DNA of 23,443 nt from Paraglomus occultum (Eukaryota > Glomeromycota > Glomeromycetes > Paraglomerales > Paraglomeraceae): contig CAJVPJ010000500.1 in the NCBI GenBank assembly GCA_910592205.1, positions 1 through 23,443 on the forward strand. The letters run 5' to 3'. Positions 1 to 10,717 of the stretch are shown one piece after another. Both the position numbers and the translations under genes were made by a program. How positions within the stretch are numbered: position 1 is the first letter of the stretch; each line of letters begins with the position of its first letter. The notes below the pieces were generated by a model. It did no database searches, had not been told where the DNA came from, and saw only the letters and a program-made list of their open reading frames with translations.

Positions 1-77
<77 letters not shown>
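1..77 (+). repeat. (AAC)n/(CAA)n trinucleotide microsatellite encoding polyGln
   Basis: An uninterrupted AAC/CAA trinucleotide tract opens the window. Read in the frame that stays open into the following exon, positions 3-77 are 25 consecutive CAA codons, so the tract codes for glutamine inside the 5'-truncated LRR gene. The true repeat length is unknown because it continues past the window edge. Confidence 0.95.
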
Positions 78-3000
78 AAAGAAAAGGACAATGTAAATGT
101 GAAAGTTGCGGATGATGGAGGAAAAGTGTATACTTCCGGAGAGATTTTACAATTTTATTTCGACGCGTGTCAGAGTAGAGAAGAATGTCCTATGGACCGG
201 ATGGTGGATATTCTTACGGTGAGTTGCAGGGATACTACGTTTCACAGAGAACAACAGGAATCTGAGACGAAGATAAAGGATCATGATTATATAATGTGTA
301 CTTTATATAGAATGCGGATGGATAAACCTTCTAACAATATATATTTAAGGTGCTTCACAATGATCAAACGAAAAAAATTAGTGGTGAAACTAATAATAAG
401 TTCGTACCCGCCGGCAATCGCCGATGATTTATTATAAGAAAATGATTATATTAATATGCTATTGAAATCTTTTCTCTTGTTCATCATAACTTTATAGAGA
501 ACAGGACCAACGAGTTCCGTAAAAGTGGTGGATTTATCGGGTAACTTTCTCTGTAATACTATGAATCATAAAGATTAATCGATTCAGCTAGTCCTAATTT
601 GTTTTACTTTACATCTCCGTATTTTCAGGTGAAATGATCGACCGTAAGGTTGCTGAGCCAATTGCTGATGTGCTTGCGCTGGAATGTGGACTGAGGCAAT
701 TAAGTTTGCAACGATGTGCTGTTGAGGACCATGTATGTTTCAATGTTTTCCGTTTTGTTTGTCATTTGTACAAATATTAACTTTTATTGTATTTTATCCG
801 TTAGACTTTGAAAATATTATGTCATAGCCTATTAATAAATGATACGTTAACACATTTAAGTCTTGCTGACAACAAACAAATAAAATCTGATGGATTTAGT
901 TATATTGCCATTTATATCAAGAAGGTAAATAGGTAGTGGGTTACTGCAATTCATGTCGTGCAACTTTTGTAGGGGCGGACATGCAATTAATTCTTTACCC
1001 AATTACATTACAGTCTACCCAATTGACATATCTCGATTTGTCTGGAACGATCATCGACAAGAAATCGGCTTTATACTTGGCGCAGGCGCTATCTCCAGGA
1101 AATAGTAACAATGAGGTGGTGCTGGACACGTTAAAACTTGACGGATGTGGACTGAAAAATAATGTATTGGAAATTCTAGGTATGGCTAAACTAGATCGTA
1201 CATCTTCGATGTCGCTCTAGCATTCTGTTTCGCAATGAATCTTTGGTTAGCTTCAGCAAAACTGTTCATTTTTCTGAACGCTATTACTAACGTTGTAATT
1301 TGTATTGCGATTTATTACGGTTAGGTCCTGGTATTCGTCGTTCAAGTTTACGCTGTCTATCTATTCGTTTTAATCGAATAAATCAATTTGGAGCCGTATG
1401 GGTAGGGGTAATGCTTCGTGACTATGATGATATGATATGGAATAATGAGAGTGCGAGTTCTCTCGGTAGTTTATCATCATTTGATGCGAATACAAAGAAT
1501 AAAGGAAAAATGCGTCGACATTTGGAAATACTGGACGCTTCGGAAAATGACTTCAGGGTTAGTTGATGGTTGCCGTTGATAAAGTGAAGGGATTGGAGGA
1601 AATTGGGGAGTATGCCGAATGAACGAACGACTTTATTGAATTCATTTCTTTAAATAGATTGGAGTCCAGTATATCGCTCAAGCATTGCGACGGAACCGCA
1701 GCCTTAAGGAATTGCGTTTAGTTGATTGTAAATTAGATCCAAAGGGATTGACCTTTATTGCCGAAGGACTGGTATGTGTTATTGAAAGAATTTATGTCGC
1801 CGACAATATTTATCTAACATTATTGTCCATTGCTAATTTCTAAACAGAAACATAATGGGACGTTAGAAATACTAGACTTGAGTCACAATCCTATCGGGAA
1901 TTCTCCAATAGATGGGGTAAGTGCAATACTTGATATCTAAAACTTGCTAAATGACACTACGTTAATTTAACGAATATAAAACGAATTATTAGGTTAATGC
2001 ACTCTGCCATGCTTTATCTGTAAACAAAACACTACGTGACTTGTTCCTTGCTGATTGTAACATGTCCTCGGAAGGTGCCATAGCGCTCGCCGAATTGTTA
2101 CCCGAGACCACTAAACTTACACATCTCGATTTGACGGACAATCCGAATATTGGCACTGCTGGGATCATGGCATTAGCTGCATCAATCAAAATGAATCATA
2201 GCGTTTGCTGCTTAGATATCAAAATTCCGGTTTGTCAGATGAATTTGTTCAACCTTTGCTTGGTTTAATTTTATACTTTCCTGAATCCTTACTCTATAAT
2301 AATTCTTGTTTCCCATAGCCAAATGATAAGGAACTGGCCTACCTAGCACGTGACATAATCCGCGTATGTGTGAGAAATACAGAATCAGCCTCAAAAGAAA
2401 TCCTAAATGGTGCGGATCCATTATCGGATTCAATATGTTATTCAGAGATAAATGACGAACTTGAAACCGACTCGGATGGTGAATATGTTGACACGGACGA
2501 TTCAAGTGTGGACATCGATACAAACGGAATTGAGAGAGATATGAAAATAGCTGAGGAGATTCTAAATGTATTTGATGCCATGATGGCAAATAATAAAGGT
2601 AAAATGGCCGAGGAGAGTAATGACACATTGGAGCATCTGAACGCACAGACCAAGGATTTGCAGCACAAAATTGGGTCGTATATAAGTACTACTATTGACG
2701 ATGAGAAATTACTAGGTTCGTTTCATAACCGTGTTCTTGCGTGATAATCTATTTAATGCCGATATGTCAAACATATTATTAATGTCTTCTCAACCATTAC
2801 TTAGAACGTCTTCTAACACTAAACGATCGCCTAACCGCGTCATTGCAAAATTACGTTAACTTGTATAATCAATCTAATCTTCCATCGACGACTTTTGTAA
2901 ACGCATCAACGAAATCATTACCTTCACCCCCATCATCTTCACCCATATCCCCTAAACCTTTCATCTTCAGTCCCATCCATCCTGTCCCGTCTTCGTCATA

Positions 3001-3616
3001 TCTTTCCAGAATTCCAACTACAACGGTTACGTCTCCGACTTCGCCAACAACCCCCGCCTTGCCTATATCTTCTCCAAGTGAAATAACATCATCGCCGACG
3101 TTTTCTATTGCTGATTCGGACGATGAAGATGACTACGATGATGTTCGTGATGATGATGTTCGTGATGACGATGTTCGTGATGACGATGTTCGTGATGTTG
3201 TTCGTGATGTTGTTTGCGATGATGCTCGCGACGATGTTCGTGATGGCGATATTCATGATGATGTTCGTGATGATAATGATGATGATGTGTCATCGCGTAC
3301 CAATAGCTTCTCACTAGTTGTTCGTACTTCAAATGGTTCTCACAATGAAGACGAGGGACAGCCGAAAAGTCCTATAGATGAGCTAGGCAAACTGTTAGAG
3401 ATTGAGGAAGGAGAGGTGTTGAGAAAGGCGAAAGACGTTATGGTGCCAGAGGCTGAAGAGCGGGGGAAGTCATCAGCAGATCTGTTGAGTGGGGAGGAAT
3501 TAAAGTTACAAGTAAGTCAGGATGAGTCGGTCAAAAGACTTGAGTATTCTAAGCGGGTGACAAGTATTAACAGTCTGCATTCCATTTTAGATACTCGAAG
3601 AATAACATTTTCATGA
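3..3616 (+). CDS. PPP1R37-like leucine-rich-repeat protein, 5' end outside the window
   Basis: Eleven spliced exons give 836 residues in the window: 3-218, 498-540, 629-732, 805-924, 1014-1179, 1325-1557, 1658-1771, 1848-1916, 1993-2229, 2319-2715, 2805-3616. All junctions keep frame. After polyGln comes a YFDAC...CPMDRMVDIL segment like the pre-LRR helix of PPP1R37. Ribonuclease-inhibitor-type LRRs follow to about residue 434 (VVDLSG, LTHLSLADN, LTYLDLSG, LEILDLSHNPIGN, LTHLDLTDN), ending in a MALAASIKMNHSVCCLDI block typical of that family. Residues 435-600 are acidic and helical, with LLTLNDRLTASLQNY resembling the end of a GAT domain. A Pro/Ser linker, a DDVRD repeat and a C-terminal RITF follow. 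PPP1R37 relatives bind protein phosphatase 1; that role here is inference. The 279-nt first intron (219-497) is the least certain junction, since the frame stays open to 437. Confidence 0.8.
3137..3288 (+). repeat. Degenerate 12/15-bp coding minisatellite (DDVR/DDDVR)
   Basis: About eleven units of GATGATGTTCGT or GATGAYGATGTTCGT lie in the last exon of the LRR gene. They encode acidic repeats of the form D-D-V-R and D-D-D-V-R with variants such as DVVR, DVVC and DDAR, around residues 678-728. All variation keeps the frame, which argues that the tract is translated. The Arg spacing gives an alternating acidic/basic low-complexity region. Confidence 0.9.
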
Positions 3617-4946
3617 AGCTTGGGCTTGGTATTGTTGTCTGTAGTTTTTTTTTTCTTTATCTTAATGTCCCTTAATATTCAGGATTTCATTCGATTGTCG
3701 AGTCATCTGACATTATGAAGATTTAATAGTTCGGGGATGTAATGCTGTCAGTTTCTCTTAGATTTTGTTGTTTGCTATTCCTTTCTTATTTTCATTATTT
3801 GCCTGTACAGCGATTTTAGATAATCCGCATTTTTGATAGACGTTAGTTAATATTTGAATATACGACGAATTTGAATTTTTTATAGAACTTAACATCTGCC
3901 GCTAATCTTTCTGTTTAATAATATAAACACATATGTATTTATCCGCGAAGTCTTTAGTAATAACGTGTTAACAAAGTTTCATATCCATCATTATCGTATT
4001 TGAATTTCATCGCAACAAATATGGTGGTACACGATTAGCGTTGGGGAAGAACGGAGTGATACGCGCGAAAGTGATATGCGAAAGTGATACGCGAAAGTGA
4101 TCACCTTTGCATGAAGATCTATAGACGAGTTCGGCACAATTATTCAAATGTGTCACATCCTCACAAACTCGCCCGACGCTTATATTTATTATATTGGCGA
4201 TGAACGTTAACAAGAGGTAAATTCTCTCTGGCTCGAATTTGCGATTTAACCAGTTGCGGCCGATATTGTTTTCAATTTCAATTGTAAAATTTCCGATTAA
4301 CTGTATGTGTTGAAAAGTTTTGTTACTCTCCATTAAACTCTATACAACGCTCTAGCCGATTTCGTTCTTAGTCCTCTTTTGAGGGCAAGGTCTGGCGTCC
4401 GTATGAATCATGACGTGACAACGGTTATTCTTGCCCTTTTTCTGGAGGCTCGGCTCATCTTGCAAAATGTAGGTATTCTTTCATGAAAAATACCTAATTA
4501 ATTAAGTTTTTTTTTTTTCATAACAAAATTCTCCGACCTTGACGACCTTTTCTGCCATCACTGTTCGCGAGGACGTCTAAAAAGAGTCTTGTTTTCTTTG
4601 GTTCGCTGGTCATTGGAAGATAATTTTCAATAGCGGAAATAATGTATGGAAAAATCAAAAATGGTAAAGCATCGCTCCCAGAATGAAACTATTGCTCGCA
4701 AAATAGTTTTCCGTCCGGCGGCGGTTCCCCGCTGAATTATGTTCACCGAGGACCTTTTTTAATAAAACAAGTAATTTTTTCTCGGAAAAGTTTAAATTGA
4801 CCCGCATTGGTCTAATTTGCCGACAAATCTACGACAAACATTCACCAGCTCATGTACACCTGGAACTATTCCTTACTATCCATACAATTGCCTAAATAAC
4901 TTTATACGTAAGTATAAATATTTACAAGTTTTATATTAATATCGAT
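3617..4946. other. Intergenic stretch, no supported gene
   Basis: This is AT-rich DNA downstream of the LRR gene. It contains a 13-bp tandem repeat at 4065-4101 and a poly-T run near 4508-4518. A minus-strand open frame of 108 codons (4007-4333) exists, but it has no recognisable domain and includes the 13-bp repeat, so I do not call it a gene. Confidence 0.6.
4065..4101 (+). repeat. Three-copy 13-bp tandem repeat
   Basis: The 11-mer GCGAAAGTGAT occurs at 4065-4075, 4078-4088 and 4091-4101, separated by AT and AC. That gives a 13-bp period with no mismatch in the core. A partial GTGATAC precedes it. No function is assigned; it could be a small satellite seed or a cluster of binding sites. 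Confidence 0.85.
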
Positions 4947-5126
4947 ATGGAAACTTGTGCAAAACATAAAGGTGTCACTTACGTAGACTCGTATGAATAC
5001 CAACTGAATAGCATGCCAAGAAAAGATTTTATCGCACTTAACAAATATACACTAGCCGGCCGAAATTGGTATGCGGCTTTACGCCAAAAGGCTAAGGCAA
5101 AATTGCATTTATGGAATGATTTCTGA
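4947..5126 (+). CDS. Small unrecognised ORF (59 aa), possible gene fragment
   Basis: An ATG-initiated 59-residue frame reads METCAKHKG... and ends ...KLHLWNDF. Its second half is basic and aromatic (RKDF, AGRNWYAALRQKAKAKLHLW) and predicted helical. I recognise no family. No splice sites obviously extend it, and there is no convincing neighbour exon. It may be chance, an isolated short protein, or a relic of a transposon or DNA-binding gene. Confidence 0.2.
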   Translation: METCAKHKGVTYVDSYEYQLNSMPRKDFIALNKYTLAGRNWYAALRQKAKAKLHLWNDF

Positions 5127-6388
5127 AATCGGAAGAATGCAGGGAATCTTGACGAATAAAAAAGGGCGGAAGAACGCAAAATGCCAAGTAAACATCGCTT
5201 TGGCGGTTACGTAACGAGCTGCAGGGATGTAACTACTATAGTATTAGACTGACTGATGCCAGAAATCAGCTTTTTTTGTCATTACGGATTGCCCTGAAAA
5301 ATAAGAATTGGATTCATAGTCACATATGTGTGTAACATTCTATTATTAATCACGTTGTTATTATTAGATTGTGAAATAGGCATGACAAAAGTGCGTCTAC
5401 TAGGTTTGTGAACTCATCCCAAGTTTGACACACCATATTAATTAATAATTTCAATAATATTAACGCCAGGTATTTTGTATATCATACTTAAGTTAAGTTA
5501 CGGCTACCGTAAGCTCCTTTTATTTAAAATTGTCACATTTGTAATCGACATGACTTTGAGCAAAGTTTAAGCAATTTTCTGAACCACTTCAATATTACCC
5601 AAAGTGTAAAACACTCGATTGAAAAGAGACTAATTAGGAAGTAGTACATGTAGTTACACGCCCCTTTGCTATAAAAAGATTGATTTGCATTCATTTTGAT
5701 CACGCAACGATTATGCGCCGTGTTGCTTTTTCCAAATGCTAATAGAAAATGTTTTCACAATAAATATTAATATGGCAATACTTTTTTATTCAACAGTAAG
5801 ACCTTCGATTTATTATTACGACTGATGTGACACCAAACAACGCTTTAGAATTCTAAATTTGGTGAATCTCATACTAATTGTCACACCACTGTTACGCATT
5901 GTTCAAGTGTGACGTAGACGGCGTTTTTGGGGTTCCAGAAATAGTAATATCGACGTATAATATTGGACAGGCGGATCTTGGCAATCCCAATAAAAATTCT
6001 AAAAGAGAATTTTTCATTTTGGCCATCGATCACTCATATGTATATACGACATTCAATGAGTACCAGGTACGAAAATGGTGCAGAGTGTAGATTGCGTCTC
6101 TTGTTACAATCCATTGCTATACAGTGTTTTTCACCAATCACCAGATATTCCGTGAAAATGCTGTTACTCTGTTTTCGCAGCACATCTGTGTAACCCCCCT
6201 GTGATCTACACAATTGAGTATGAGAATATAAATAGAGTCTGATAATAACAAATCAGTATTAATAGAAATAGTTTTCTCCGAGTAAAAGATTATACGTTAC
6301 CCCCTATTAATAAGGTGATCAAAGGCATCTTACAGTTCTGCGTAAATCCCCGTTCTTTCGTCTTTTTATAAGAGACGTTACAGAAATA
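5127..6388. other. Intergenic and presumed promoter region of the metallopeptidase gene
   Basis: Only short open frames without recognisable content were seen. The last 30 bases before the ATG at 6389 include a TTTTTATAAGAG block (6363-6374) that could serve as a TATA-like element. I see no repeat, RNA gene or transposon terminus here. Confidence 0.5.
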
Positions 6389-7999
6389 ATGAAATTACCG
6401 TCATTGCTTCTATTATTTCTCGTTACGACTCTTCTGTTTCTCACATATCCATATCACACAGCGGCCCTGACGTGCTATGATAATGTCAACCCGCTTCGTA
6501 GAAATCAACATGTCCCTGTTGAATGTGATAATAACAAACTTGGAAAACGAACATCTGTTTCATGGATAAAAGGACTGCGTTCTTGGATGCCGTTCGCTTC
6601 TAAAACATTAAAACGGGATGTTGGAACAAATGCTTTCAAAATTACACTGACATGTTCAGCAGGCACGACGCTGTGTGCAAAAGTTAAAAATGCATTCGAT
6701 TTGGCTGGGTTAATGTTATCACAAACATTACAGTTGAATACAGCTATTACCGTCAATGCAACGTTCTTAAATTTTTGTAAACAAATGAATCAATGCACTG
6801 CCGGAGGAGGGTATCTGACTCTCGGTGAGTGGAAAGGATGATATATACGTTGACGTATCAATTAACGATACTGATCTATTTGGTTATACGGCTATTTGCA
6901 TTAAATTGCTTCAATATATGAATGCAATAACTTTCCCTATTTGTCTCTGCTCTAACCTATCGACGTTTTGCTTTATTCATTTATTCGTTTTAGGTGGCGC
7001 CGCACCAGCGCGTACAATCCCGATGAAAGATGATGATCAAGCAGTTCGTTTATACCCCCAGGCTTTAGTAAAACAACAGACAAGTGATCCGTCTATCAAT
7101 TTTGGCGCTTACGACATAGTTGCTCTCTTCAATTCCGAAGCCAACTTTTGGTTTCAAGGCGATGGCGCTATCCAACACACTCAATCCGATTTCTTGTTTG
7201 TCATTCTGCACGAACTCGTGCATGGTCTCGGATTTACATCATCCTGGGATGATTACATCAACATTACACCTGAAGCACTGACTCCGGACGTCTCTATAAC
7301 ATCTAAAGGAGGACAGCAAACGATAGGTTTTACTGAATACGCTTTCGATAAATATATGGTTCTTTCTCAGACTGGTCAGAGGATGAGTGAGATTACAGCA
7401 CAATTGAATCAGTTCTCCGCCAGCTCGGGCGCGACCACGGTGCAACAGTTTGGTCGGGCTTTTAAGAATTCACCACAATATTCACTTGCTGTCCAGATGT
7501 TCAGAAATGCTACAACAAGAAATGCGATGGTATTCTTGCCTGCTGGACAATCTGATATTTCACAAGCAGTTATCTTGGAAACTAGTTTAGCTCCATATCA
7601 ACAAGGATCTAGTGTGAGCCACGTTGATTACAATACATATACTGATACGCCAGACTTTTTGATGAGGTATCTGCAAGATCGAGGTGTTTCCTTGGGAGAT
7701 GCAATTGTTCAGGGAGGTAATTACACGGGCGGTAGTATTGGTCCAAAATTAAAACTAGTACTGGAAAGTCTTGGGTATGTAAAAAGCCTGTTTTCATACG
7801 TAATGTTAGTTTTGCAATGTACTAATAATTGTTGTATACGATGGTTACATGTAGATATGCAACACAAGATAATCCGAATCCATATCGTCCTGCACCAAGC
7901 AGTAGCGATTCACCTGTCATTTTGGTTCAATCAAAGACACTTGTATTCCTTATTGTGTTTATGACAATATTTCTTTCACGTAATACGTGGAACTTGTAA
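6389..7999 (+). CDS. Secreted HExxH zinc metallopeptidase, probably GPI-anchored
   Basis: Three exons, 6389-6824, 6994-7774 and 7855-7999, give 453 residues. Residues 1-26 are a strong signal peptide (MKLPSLLLLFLVTTLLFL..., cleavage probably near HTAALTC). HELVHGLGF at 218-226 supplies two zinc His and the catalytic Glu. Position 228, the third-ligand site in metzincins, is Ser. A downstream SSVSHVDYNTY (His355) resembles the GS..SH context of the distant third ligand in leishmanolysin-type enzymes. Exon 3 replaces an unspliced readthrough with SLGYATQDNPNPYRPAPSSS and a hydrophobic tail (TLVFLIVFMTIFL) that fits a GPI signal or single membrane anchor. The likely role is extracellular or cell-wall proteolysis. 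The exact peptidase family is not assigned. Donors GTGAGT and GTATGT support the splicing. Confidence 0.82.
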
Positions 8000-8659
8000 T
8001 ATTCTATAATCTCAAATCCCGTGTATGTATTAAATCGGAACATTATCTAGATGCAATAGATTATTGATGTAACTTATTTAACCAATCAGACTAAGATCAA
8101 CCTTTCTCTCTGTTCATATGTAAAATACTTAAACAGATAATTTTAAATCATAATTCGAGTGTAGAATTTGTATTAGACAATAATATTTTAACGATGAATA
8201 CATCGTTCCGCGTTGGATTCAAAAAAGATTTATACAGCAACAAAAGTGAAATATTGACGTGTAATTCCGTGTACTAAATTTAGCGTATCATGGTAAAATG
8301 CATTCATCATTAATACACTAGTTTCAAGCCGGTACATTTCGGTTAGAGCCTAATATAGCAATTATTACTTCCTTATGTCATGTGCCTCAATGCGACGTAT
8401 TTCTCCATCTTGCGTCTAACGCTAACCTAATACGAGCCCGCATCTCGATTTATTATCGCGTAACAGAAATCGGTTTATTTTTCATGAACATTACCAAAGA
8501 GAACAAGCCTTTAAAAGTGTATATGCTAGATTAGGAAACCCCGCCACGTTATACAGGACATTATCGCGTAAAACGCAGTCGCTATTTAAATCAATTAATA
8601 CCAGAGGTAGTTTCGTTCACTGACATCATTTTCGGCTTAGATACCTGTACTATTATTGA
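8000..8659. other. Intergenic, nothing recognised
   Basis: AT-rich DNA follows the metallopeptidase stop codon. I find no open frame with family resemblance, no tRNA-like TTCRANNCC box and no repeat of note. The 3' end of the metallopeptidase transcript presumably lies in its first few hundred bases. Confidence 0.5.
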
Positions 8660-8989
8660 TTTAACGTTACAAACTATATACACATTAATATCTCTAGCTT
8701 AAGGGTTATCGAAGCTAATGTCACCGATCAATTAAAGCCAGAAATAAGGCCAGCAACTGTATTAGCGAAGCAGAAATGGAGGCTAGCAGCAGCTTCGAGT
8801 GAAACAATTAAACCCCAAGGCCAATTATTGAGCGCGGTGGTTGGCTCGACAATAAATTTATCTGCCAGTTATAATAATAATGGAATCCGTCAAGAAAGCC
8901 TTGCACATTGGAAACAGGCTCCACACCAAATATATTCGTCGGTCGCACCAAGCCATACAACGAAGAGTTTAGTGAAGCGTCTCCCTTAA
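8660..8989 (+). other. 109-codon open frame without ATG (possible exon or gene relic)
   Basis: The frame is open from just after a TGA (8657-8659) to TAA at 8987-8989. There is no in-frame ATG to start translation. Its composition is balanced and protein-like (for example KPEIRPATVLAKQKWRLAA and AVVGSTINLSASYNNN), unlike the Asn/Lys/Ile-rich noise around it. I recognise no domain. The opposite strand is also open for 70 codons (8808-9017), so the coding strand is not certain. Confidence 0.2.
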
Positions 8990-9870
8990 TATCCAAAAGC
9001 AAATTGGATTCTACCAAAAGCTGCTGAACAGGTCAATTATATTATTAATATGAAAGTGATAATTCTCTTTGTAACTAAATTTTGCATTGTTGAAGTCTAC
9101 CCTCAAACTTATCGATAATTCGAAGAATTTGTGACAGGTACAGACTTGGGGAGGATCTTGTTAAATTACTAATGCTCAGACGTTGTTGTTATCGATATGC
9201 TGTTCTACGATTAAGCTTAGACTGAATGACTCTTACTTGTATGTACCAATACAAAGCTACTGGTTGGCATTCGGGATTTAAAAAATTATCCCGGTTGTTT
9301 GAATTTAATTACGTCAGAAAAGAGTGATATTTTTTGAAACATTCTGGCACGAAGGAACATCACATCGTCGAGTGTCGTTAAAATTATTGGTGGCCGCCTC
9401 TTTATTTATTGTATCGTCTCTAAGTGTCAAGACTTTTCTTTCATATTAAATACACATTTTCTGGAAAAGCCCAAAATGTAAAAATAAGCAAAAGTTATGA
9501 GCCAATAAATATTCGTTCTGAAGCTATTAAATGACCACTCATCTTCTAATCATAAATTGATTAAAAATTGACTAAATAATGAGACTCTTATAATTCCGAA
9601 ATAAACAACTAAATTAGAGAGAAAAAAACTTTTTATGGTAGACAGCAACTATCTTGGCAACAATCAAGATAATAACAAGCTAACAGGCAGAATTGTTCAG
9701 CGACTCTCGTTGAAATTCACATTGATTTGTTGCAACCGCCCAATCTATCTTGGTACTCAACCCATTTTTGAATGAATGAGTCCTAAACCCCGGAATGCAT
9801 TGTAGCGAAACGTAAGCATTGTTAATGTAATTGTGAAAAAACATACAATTATTGCGAGGTCGACCGAATA
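8990..9870. other. Intergenic, nothing recognised
   Basis: This is AT-rich sequence with only short frames on both strands. No RNA gene, repeat or conserved motif was identified before the MITE boundary. Confidence 0.5.
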
Positions 9871-10079
9871 CACAGTGACTCTCTTTATAGTGTATCAAAA
9901 AAATCTATTAGCAAAAAATTCTCAAAAATCCACTATATCGAGGGTTTTTGAAAATTAATTAGTAAATACACTATATTGGATAGAATTTATTATAGACGGT
10001 TTTGAACCTCTATCCACTATATCGCGATTTTAATTAGTCTTCACTATAAAGGAGGTCTACTATAAAGAGCGGCACTGTG
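9871..10079. mobile_element. MITE with Tc1/mariner-type hallmarks (209 bp)
   Basis: The left end begins CACAGTGACTCTCTTTATAG at 9871. The right end, reading CTATAAAGAGCGGCACTGTG to 10079, is its inverted repeat with two mismatches. Both ends are flanked by TA (9869-9870 and 10080-10081), the target duplication of Tc1/mariner/pogo elements. The interior has no open frame. It carries several CACTATA motifs (9930s, 9960s, 10010s, 10040s) in related contexts, suggesting internal subrepeats. This is a non-autonomous element that needs a transposase encoded elsewhere. Confidence 0.85.
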
Positions 10080-10717
10080 TATTTAATTGATTGTGTCAAA
10101 ATTTGCCGGGTCGCAAATTAAAAGTACATATATGCTAATACCAAGTTATAATTTAACTTTATGAATAAAAACATCTCATATGAATAAGAGTTTATCATAA
10201 ATAACAATATGACACAACCAAATGCCATCTTACAAGTGAATCGAGGACACGTTACGCGCCAAATTTTCGACCAATGGAATTGACCCGATTGATGCAGATC
10301 AGAATAGAAATAAGAAGTGTCTATTAGTGACTAGTTAATTTATATAATAAATCTCTGGTCGTTGATGCCTTTCACCCTCCTCGTGTTTAGCAGAAATTTG
10401 AGATTTAGCTGTATCAACAACTCTTGGGCAAGAGGAGTTAGAACCAGAGTTAGGACTGCGAATTTAGGTGAGTCAAATGGAGAGAAACTGCATATTTATA
10501 ATATGTGCTTGATAATTGACCCGGAATTTTAAGGGGAATTATTTGCTTGGCTTGAAAATAGTTTTGTAATAACGTTAAAATGCGTATGTTCATTGCTTGG
10601 CGAACGTAGTTATTGATCTGTTTACTTTTTGTATCCCACATTAACATCCGTCTGTCATCAGTTCATCATTGTTCCACAGCTCTTCGCTTACCTTCCCCAT
10701 CACTTGGTCGTTCGAAA
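10080..10717. other. Intergenic and presumed 5' region of the M16 protease gene
   Basis: No gene was seen. An in-frame upstream extension of the first STE23 exon exists from about 10613, but it lacks conserved sequence. The ATG at 10718, in a favourable GAAAATG context, is therefore preferred as the start. Confidence 0.5.

Noticed and set aside
219-437. Continuation of the first LRR-gene exon to a stop at 437
   Set aside because: A GTGAGT donor at 219 and an acceptor ending at 497 join two family-like segments in phase; the readthrough residues are not LRR-like.
2212-2646. 144-codon minus-strand open frame opposite exons 9-11 of the LRR gene
   Set aside because: No recognisable family, and it lies opposite exons that splice cleanly in the LRR model; treated as a by-product of codon use.
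3105-3332. Antisense His-rich open frame (HHEHRHHEH...)
   Set aside because: It is the complement of the GAT/GTTCGT coding minisatellite; the plus-strand frame belongs to a well-supported exon, so this is a shadow.
4007-4333. 108-codon minus-strand open frame
   Set aside because: Contains the 13-bp tandem repeat, has no recognisable domain and no supporting neighbour; chance cannot be excluded.
4378-4438. GGGCAAG...CTTGCCC inverted repeat
   Set aside because: Only a 7-bp arm with a long loop; not enough to call a terminator, RNA or transposon end.
5878-6193. Two overlapping short frames upstream of the metallopeptidase gene
   Set aside because: Neither starts with ATG in a good context nor resembles a known protein, and they overlap each other in different frames.
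10410-10445. Small AACTCTT/AAGAGGAGTT hairpin
   Set aside because: Short, bulged stem with no tRNA, snoRNA or other RNA signature around it.
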